Part shown: piece by piece, positions 20,687 through 26,520 of the stretch
Layout of the letters: every line of letters starts with the position of its first letter
How positions within the stretch are numbered: the stretch's first letter is position 1
NCBI GenBank assembly: GCA_008931825.1
Contig: QXVZ01024782.1
Span: forward strand, 1-26,520
Length of the DNA stretch: 26,520 bases
Source: Phallusia fumigata
Lineage: Eukaryota > Chordata > Ascidiacea > Phlebobranchia > Ascidiidae
Reading direction: 5' to 3'
Notes under the pieces: model-generated
What the model was told of the DNA's origin: nothing
What the model saw: only the letters and a program-made list of their open reading frames with translations
The model's database searches: none
Made by a program: the position numbers and the translations under genes

Positions 20687-22031
20687 TTTTGCTGATCAAG
20701 AATGACTTTGCATTTCTTTAACATTTGTATGCTTCTGTTTGCACATATATATTTAATTTTAGTTATTGCATGAGGTTGCACTATTTTATAAGTTTTAAGG
20801 TCAGGTAATAGTTTGTTTTATATCACAAATTAAATTTACACAATGAACCATCGCCAAGGTATTAAAAAATCAGGGTATTTTCGCTATGCATAACTGTTTT
20901 GTGTTGCTGCACTTAAATTTAACATTGGTCATTCCTAACTCATTGCAATTTACTGATCAATGTTTTTGTGTCTCTAGTAAAGTAGGAAAGTTAAGTCTGG
21001 ATAACTGTTTGTTTTTCGATTAAAAAGCCTGATAAGAGTTTAGCTTAGTTGTTCAAAAACCGCTTTAGGCATAAAAATCTCTACTGGTTGGGTGTTATCC
21101 ATTTGGTTGTGCTGCACATTTTTTGTTACTACAGTAGTCATGGTAATGTTACACAGAAACAGTAGTTGTTTGTCAAAATGCTTTTTTAAATGTTGCACTG
21201 CCTAACTGCCTTAATGTACATGCATTTCATACTACACTAGCTTCTACAAAACATTAACTGTAATGTACACTTCTATAACCATCTTTCGCAAAATATACAA
21301 AACAAAATCTAGGTTTGGTTTTGTGTTTTTATTGGCAAGACAGGATGTTGTTTTGACTAACAATGAATTAGTGCTTAAAGCAGACAGGTTTTGTTCAGTC
21401 TGTGTGTTTGTTCTGATTACGTATGATAAGTAGGTATTTGTGGAAGTGCTTTCAAAAAGCTAGTTAGTGAAAACCAACAATCCAAGTTTTTGAACTTGGT
21501 TGGTATGTTGCATCATACTGTAATGTGTTTTATGACTTTTCATCTAAACATATACAACACTCTACATAGTACTTGGATAAGTTATCACACTCATTTGTTT
21601 GTTTGATGTCACCCAATTAGACTGTTTTTATAAGTTTGAGACAGATGGTGTAAGGAAGCACAGATAACAATTCTTTGGCATGATTGTGTAGCAGATAATA
21701 TTGGATTTCAGGGACATGAAAATACAACTGATTTAGGCAATTTGGGTACATCTCTTTGACACCCACTTTTACTGTTCAAATTCCCAAATTTGTACATCTA
21801 AAGACTGCAGGTCAAACATAAAAATGTGATGAGGTAAGATGTTTTTTATTTTTTTAAACATGTCTTTGTCTTCTGATAACATAGAAGGCATGGCATTTAT
21901 TTAACATACACAGCCTTTAAGGTGGTTAATCTTAGTTTGAAGCGAGGATGCAACGTTTATTCATCTCACAGTTCATTCTACCAACCACTCTGTATCATAA
22001 AATCTGTTTCCGCTTGTCAACAGATTTAAGC
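20687..22031. other. Convergent 3' intergenic region
   Basis: The region lies between the glycosidase stop (plus) and the BACC1 stop (minus), so it holds both 3' ends. On the minus strand AATAAA occurs at 21896-21901 and 21845-21850, about 130-190 bases after the BACC1 stop. No canonical AATAAA is evident soon after the glycosidase stop. I see no further gene or RNA. Confidence 0.5.
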
Positions 22032-24062
22032 TCAGCTTGGATCTGAGACAAGATCAAATGGAGGCATTGGAGGTGGATGACTTACTGAAAGTTCATTTAC
22101 ACCACCAACAGTTCTGCTTTCAACAGCTGGCTGTTCATTTATGTACTTGTCAATCTTCTTAAATGAAGAATTCACTTCATCCAAGTTTTCTACATCGACC
22201 AGTGAGTCATTACCAGCATTATAGGAACTATTCATGGAAGTGATTTTTTGGCGCTTTGTCTCAGTTTCTAAGTTGCTTGTGAAATCATTAAATGAAACAG
22301 TTTCCTGCAAATAAAAAAGAAAAAGAATACCATTTTTAATTGAAAACCAGCTTTTTCAAACCTTTCAAACACAATTAAAACATTAAAAAAATAATTTAAA
22401 TAATACCAATTTTTAAAAACCTACAGCAGGAATGCTTTCTGTGATGACAGTTTCATTTACTGAGCTTCGCTTGCGGGATTGTGGTTGCTTTTTAGTAACA
22501 GCCATTCCAGCTTCAGAATAAATTTTCCTTTTTATAGCATTTTTTAACTGTGTCCTGTAAATGAGAACCCAGTACAAAGAAATTGCACCATGTGTTAAAA
22601 TACCCAACAAGAATTGATTTTGGTCACTCACAAATTTGATTTTAAGAGTGCAGATATCTCAAAAAACTTACATTGATCGAGTTTTAACCACTTCGCTGAT
22701 TTTGTTTAAATCATTACCAAATGTATTTACAGCATTTCTTAGCATCTCAACTTCTTCATCTGTCCATTTCGACCTGTAATTGCAGTGTTTGCTTTTAAAA
22801 AAAGCATAAATAACAGCTGTAAACTAGAAAGGTGGCATTTACGATATTGCCACTCCATATGTACTGTTACCTTAAACAAAAATGTATCTATATTTAGTAC
22901 TATATTTTACATTGGCTCCCACAGTTACTTAAGCTATTTATAAGATGATAATTTCTGCAGACACATACAAAGTTGTGGGTTGATTGTAGGCTACCATGTA
23001 TATTTATACATAACTGTAGCAAAGATTTTTTTATGTAGTGCATTTTATTTATTAAAAGAATCTGTAATTATACCAAACCATTGCCCAATCTACATACTTG
23101 GGAGCTAGCAACTAAACTGCCAGGAATATAGGGATCAACACAGCAATAAATGCACCACAATGACATGTTTAGACATTATTTACCAATTTGACCAATCTAA
23201 AGAGGCTAATGGAGTAACTGTTGGGGCTATTGGGTAAAACACAGCAAACAATGCACCACAATGACCTGTTCTACAAACTATCAGAATTTCACCACATCGG
23301 TTTTTCACCGGCCAATACATATTTTCTGGTTTACACATTTTTAACATGAATTATTTTACACATTTTTTTTAACATTTCACAACATTTTTTTCAGAAACAG
23401 TACAAGATTTACATACCCTGGTGGTGCTTCAACTTGTGTGTTAATTTGCATTGTAAGTTCTGACAACTTGGTAAATGCTTCTCCAGCTGTAGTAAATATC
23501 TGGCTGACCTAAAGAAGGAAAATGACATTTAAAACTCTGGATATCTGAAAAAAGCATGCAACTAGGGATGTTTACATGTATAGGGTGTTTGTTTTTAATG
23601 TAATATTTGGCAATTCTATACTGGTTAATTCTAATCCATAATTGATGTGAAATGCCTAAACCAGCCAGACAAACACTATTTGACACATAATAAAATATGT
23701 TAATTTTTGCCAATGCACCGAAAATTCCCACTATGAGCTGATATTTTAGTTATTTGCAGAAGTACTGTTTAGATTTAACTGATATTGTGGACAAAATAAT
23801 GTTGGTTTCTACTTCCGAAAAGACTTTTGACCTAAATTCTTGAGATCTGGTGTTCTACTGAACCATCCTTACATAAAACAAATGCTAAATATTGAAAATA
23901 ACATGTGGTGCAGCACCATAATTGTAAAATACCAACAATTCATTTTCTAAAACTACATGTTATCAGCTTATACCAATTAAAAAACTGCTTTTACAATTTA
24001 CTAACTATATGATTTGTCAAATTAGTATAACCCACTTTAGCTGCTGTCGCATTTGAAGACAT
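22032..24062 (-). CDS. BACC1: BPTF-associated chromatin complex component 1 (C17orf49-like)
   Basis: The five exons on the minus strand are 24036-24062, 23417-23508, 22672-22773, 22425-22554 and 22032-22304. All are GT-AG and in phase, giving 207 residues (human about 172). BACC1 is a small SANT/Myb-type nuclear protein associated with the BPTF/NURF and MLL1 chromatin complexes. The N-terminus MSSNATAAKVSQIFTTAGEA continues with FTKLSELTMQI and matches the family's opening (KVGEIFSAAGAAFTKLGELTMQL as I recall it). The SANT domain runs from about residue 41 to 100 (SKWTDEEVEMLRNAVNTFG ... TQLKNAIKRKIY). The C-terminal half is low-complexity with a conserved acidic VDVENLDE patch and a proline run PPPMPP near the end. 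The start is the first ATG in the frame. A T-rich acceptor (GTTATTCAG) ends at 24114, 51 bases upstream. Confidence 0.9.
23130..23275. repeat. Diverged direct repeat in BACC1 intron
   Basis: The sequences around 23137-23174 and 23237-23275 share ACACAGCAA and a following ATGCACCACAATGAC block, about 100 bases apart. This is a minor local duplication within the intron at 22774-23416, which otherwise shows nothing notable. Confidence 0.6.
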
Positions 24063-24230
24063 GACTTTGTGTTCAATTACAACATGTATCAGAACGCACT
24101 ACATTCAGTACATCTGAATAACAAATTACTTGTAGGTTGGAGAATAAATCATCTTTAAAAGTATTTGTAACTTAATTAAAACAAGTCAAAAAATATTTTA
24201 TGTAACAACATACAATTACAGACAACACAG

Positions 24231-25001
24231 TTACGCATCAAGTGTTTTGCCAAAAAGTCGATGATGTATTGTGACTGCAGCAGCAGCTGCAGCAATCACA
24301 TCACATCTGATGATCTGAGGAGGTATAATCGAATCCTGATTGAATATGCATGTTTTCTGGTTTGAATTTATTCTGTAACAAGCTATTGGCAGACAGAAAT
24401 CCCGTTAAAAAAATTTCAGTTAACGATGTTGACTTGGCTGTGTTAGCCACCCCACAATGTTGCTTTTACTGGCGTGTACACCAATTTTAGTGTGTATTTT
24501 TAAGCGTTTGAACCATTTTAAACACTTCACAATTACAAGCTAATCTAAAAAAAGTCCCATTACTTTTGCACTTAAATCAACACAAATCAAAGTTAAACTA
24601 TTTAAACAACAACACACATCTTACAATGCAAACCAGAAACATCAAGTTCTGGTCATAGATGGGCTTGATTGATCCAATAGCGCGCTACAATCATAGATAA
24701 CTTACACTTTAATTTTTAAGAAAAACTTTGGGACATTGATCTTGTTAAAAATGATTTTGTTACATTTATAGCATGCTTGGTCTTCTTGTTGGGTTTCCAA
24801 CAAACAAAAACTTAAATTACCATAAAGGTCCATTAAAACAAGTTTTATTGCAATGTCTAGTGTTTGCAACTGTTGCATCGTGTATCGATCGTTTCGCGAA
24901 ATTAATTTCTGATGTAAACGATGACCAAACAAAACGTATATGACATGGAACGTGAAACTGGCCACAAAATTAACAAGACATGTTGGACTAGACCGATTCA
25001 T
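24231..25001 (-). CDS. Unrecognised small multi-exon gene upstream of BACC1
   Basis: Two exons on the minus strand are well framed: 24625-24684 (acceptor GATTGTAG, donor GTAAGA) and 24231-24335 (acceptor CAATCAG, stop TAA at 24231-24233). Joined in phase 0 they give 54 residues, RAIGSIKPIYDQ...IIPPQII...HHRLFGKTLDA, with a run of six Ala. Upstream, 24821-25001 ends at a donor (ATG then GTAATT). It is open from an ATG at 25001 for 60 codons, but its frame does not continue into the next exon. If that exon is a leader, the ATG formed by its last three bases starts a 55-residue protein in frame. I cannot name the family. The stop is 168 bases from the BACC1 start on the same strand. Confidence 0.42.
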
Positions 25002-25031
25002 TTTAGATTAGAGCCTGTTGACCAGGCGTTG

Positions 25032-25039
25032 TGACGTCA
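25032..25039. promoter_or_regulatory. Perfect CRE (TGACGTCA)
   Basis: A palindromic cAMP-response/ATF element lies 31 bases upstream of the ATG at 25001 on the minus strand. This places it in the likely promoter of the small gene and, if they are co-transcribed, of BACC1. Confidence 0.5.
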
Positions 25040-25671
25040 TAGTCCTGCTAAAATTGCCTCAACATAAGCGATCGATCTCTGCTGCTTTGTTGGCGCTTTT
25101 ACGAGAGAGGTTTTAAACTGGAGAGTGGAGAGGGAGGGATGCACGTTTCGAAGTTATTCCAACCATGCCTCGCTTGCACCTCTGCGAACATAACGTTTGA
25201 CATGGCCAGGTCAAAAATTTGTGATGTAACAGGTGCCGACATTTCTGTTGTTGCAACTTTTAGCGGGATTCGCCCGACGCACACTTGTTCGGCACCTTCT
25301 CAGTTCTCACCCGAAATCTACTTCTGCTGGCTCTAAACTTTACAAAAAAATTAACGGACATGTTGGGCCTATTGACCAGGTCCAAGGAAACCCACAATAA
25401 ACTTGTTCACCTGAGCGGGTAAATTTCAACATAGGTACATATTTCCTGCTTTTGCTTCGTTTTTTCACAGTTCACAGCACGATAAACCGCATATGATACC
25501 TTTTGCAATTTTCTGCATTTGCATCACGCATTGACAGAATAAAGCGTTGCAAAAACAGGGTAAATTTATGTATTGCGCAGGCACACTCAGGTTGCTGTGC
25601 ATGCGAACAGGTTTATATGTGAAAAATTGCTTTATCCACCATTGAATAGAAATCATAAAAATCGTCCTGTA
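25040..25671. other. Intergenic, no gene recognised
   Basis: Short open frames occur on both strands (for example 25139-25336 plus and 25465-25656 minus), but none has recognisable domains or convincing splice borders. It is likely a promoter-side flank of the minus-strand genes to its left. Confidence 0.45.
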
Positions 25672-25680
25672 ATGAAAAAC

Positions 25681-26093
25681 GGGTTTGACTAAAAGCCTGA
25701 CTGCCTGACTGGGCTCGGGCTGACCAGAGTCATTTAGTGTTTTTTTATAGACCTTGGGGCTGCCTGGCCTGACTTTGATAGTAGTGTTTCACAAAATATT
25801 TTTGTTTCGATCAGGCCTGACGTTTGTGATTGTCGGTGGAAAAGTGCCTGACTGCGTATTGTGTCAATGGGAAAGGCCTGACTTTCGTGATTGTCGATCG
25901 GTTTTAGTGCTTGCACATTTTCGATCTAATGTGCGCGCACATTTCGGTGCTTGCACAGTTTTGAAAAAATGTTGTGCGAATGAATAAATGGTGCATCCTC
26001 TGTTGAAAAGTCAGGCCTGATCGGAACAAAAATATTTTGTGAAACACTGCTATCAAATTCAGGCCAGTCGGGCTCGGGCTTTTAGTCAAACCC
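25681..26093. mobile_element. MITE with long inverted repeats and 9-bp TSD
   Basis: The left end GGGTTTGACTAAAAGCC (25681-25697) is the exact reverse complement of the right end (26077-26093). Beyond this the arms pair over more than 100 bases, sharing TTTGATAGYAGTGTTTCAC and a GATCAGGCCTGAC block, with about 70 extra bases in the left arm. The element is flanked by the direct repeat ATGAAAAAC (25672-25680 and 26094-26102). A 9-bp duplication is usual for Mutator-like elements; an 8-bp hAT duplication plus a chance base is possible. The 413 bases encode no transposase. The loop contains a further GTGCGCGCAC palindrome. Confidence 0.85.
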
Positions 26094-26102
26094 ATGAAAA
26101 AC

Positions 26103-26520
26103 CGATTGTTCTTTAAACACACTAGCAAAAATAAGTAGGAAAATATTTGTTCTTTTTCGTTGCCAATAGTATTTGTACCTATTAAGTGGTTATCACAATT
26201 TACAGATTATGCACAAACGACTGGCATGTTATACACGTAATGAGCATTCAGTTTTAATAGTAGTTATAATTAGTGGTAGTAAGTTAATAAATTAGAAAAG
26301 TTACACCTTGTCTTGGCATCTCTTTTCAGTCTTGTTTGCAAATATGTGTAGTGTATTTTTTACAATTATGTGTAAACAAAATTTAATTGTTTTGAGAAAC
26401 CAGGTAATTTAAATCATGAACACTTGTTTTTTATGTGATAGAAAACCTGTAAAATATATTTTAGAATCGTTTTTGATACTTTTTCCAAAAAGTCATTTTC
26501 TTTTGTGTCGTTTGCAATTT
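26103..26520. other. Intergenic tail of the window
   Basis: AT-rich sequence without recognised coding, RNA or repeat features up to the window end. Confidence 0.5.

Noticed and set aside
24930-25001. Similarity of FTFHVIYVLFG to the GPI-synthesis protein PIGF
   Set aside because: The match covers about 11 residues; the following sequence does not resemble PIGF and the expected other membrane segments are absent.
1-26520. tRNA genes, rRNA, CRISPR arrays, retroviral or other virus-derived elements
   Set aside because: No tRNA box pairs, regularly spaced CRISPR repeats, reverse transcriptase, capsid or envelope signatures were seen.

Overview
The window is eukaryotic, AT-rich, metazoan DNA. 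Short GT-AG introns, a dense gene layout and the gene set (PPWD1, JMJD7, a YMR196W/MGH1-type glycosidase, a Shisa-like membrane protein, BACC1) point to a compact invertebrate chordate genome. A tunicate such as Ciona is my best guess. That rests on operon-like gene spacing with splice-acceptor signals in front of start codons and on about 1.6% divergence between two apparent haplotype copies, so it is inference and not proof.

Layout. 1-7000 is gene-poor and repeat-rich. It holds a perfect 21-bp hairpin, a 0.7-kb segment present twice (1286-2001 and 3263-4603, the second copy carrying 623 extra bases), a GCGTGCA-rich repeat cluster, a non-autonomous hAT-type element with an 8-bp target duplication (5442-6264) and a second hAT-like end at 6511. 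7525-9375 (minus) is an intact, intronless PPWD1. 10457-11437 (plus) is an intact, intronless JMJD7. Only 73 bases later a glycosidase gene of at least 17 exons begins (11511-20686, plus); JMJD7's poly(A) signal lies inside its own coding sequence and a good splice acceptor follows its stop, so the two look like one operon. The largest assembled glycosidase intron (14823-16958) contains a complete antisense gene for a six-cysteine, single-pass membrane protein of Shisa-like type. 22032-24062 (minus) is a five-exon BACC1 (C17orf49). Just upstream of it, on the same strand, is a small unrecognised multi-exon gene (24231-25001). 25681-26093 is a MITE with a 9-bp target duplication.

Assembly state. 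Four N positions or runs (3262, 12777-12897, 13967, 20111) mark joins. Around the middle two, glycosidase exons 1-4 appear twice at an exact 1400-base offset with 17 substitutions. Exon 5 exists only in the first copy and exons 6 onward only after the second. This fits two haplotypes laid end to end, not a tandem gene duplication. About 200 residues of the glycosidase C-terminal half are missing, most simply lost at the 20111 join.

The genes do not form one obvious pathway: PPWD1 is spliceosomal, JMJD7 hydroxylates a lysine of translation GTPases, the glycosidase acts on sugars, and BACC1 is a chromatin-complex subunit. The most interesting items are the JMJD7-glycosidase operon signature, the nested antisense membrane-protein gene, and the possible second operon ahead of BACC1.
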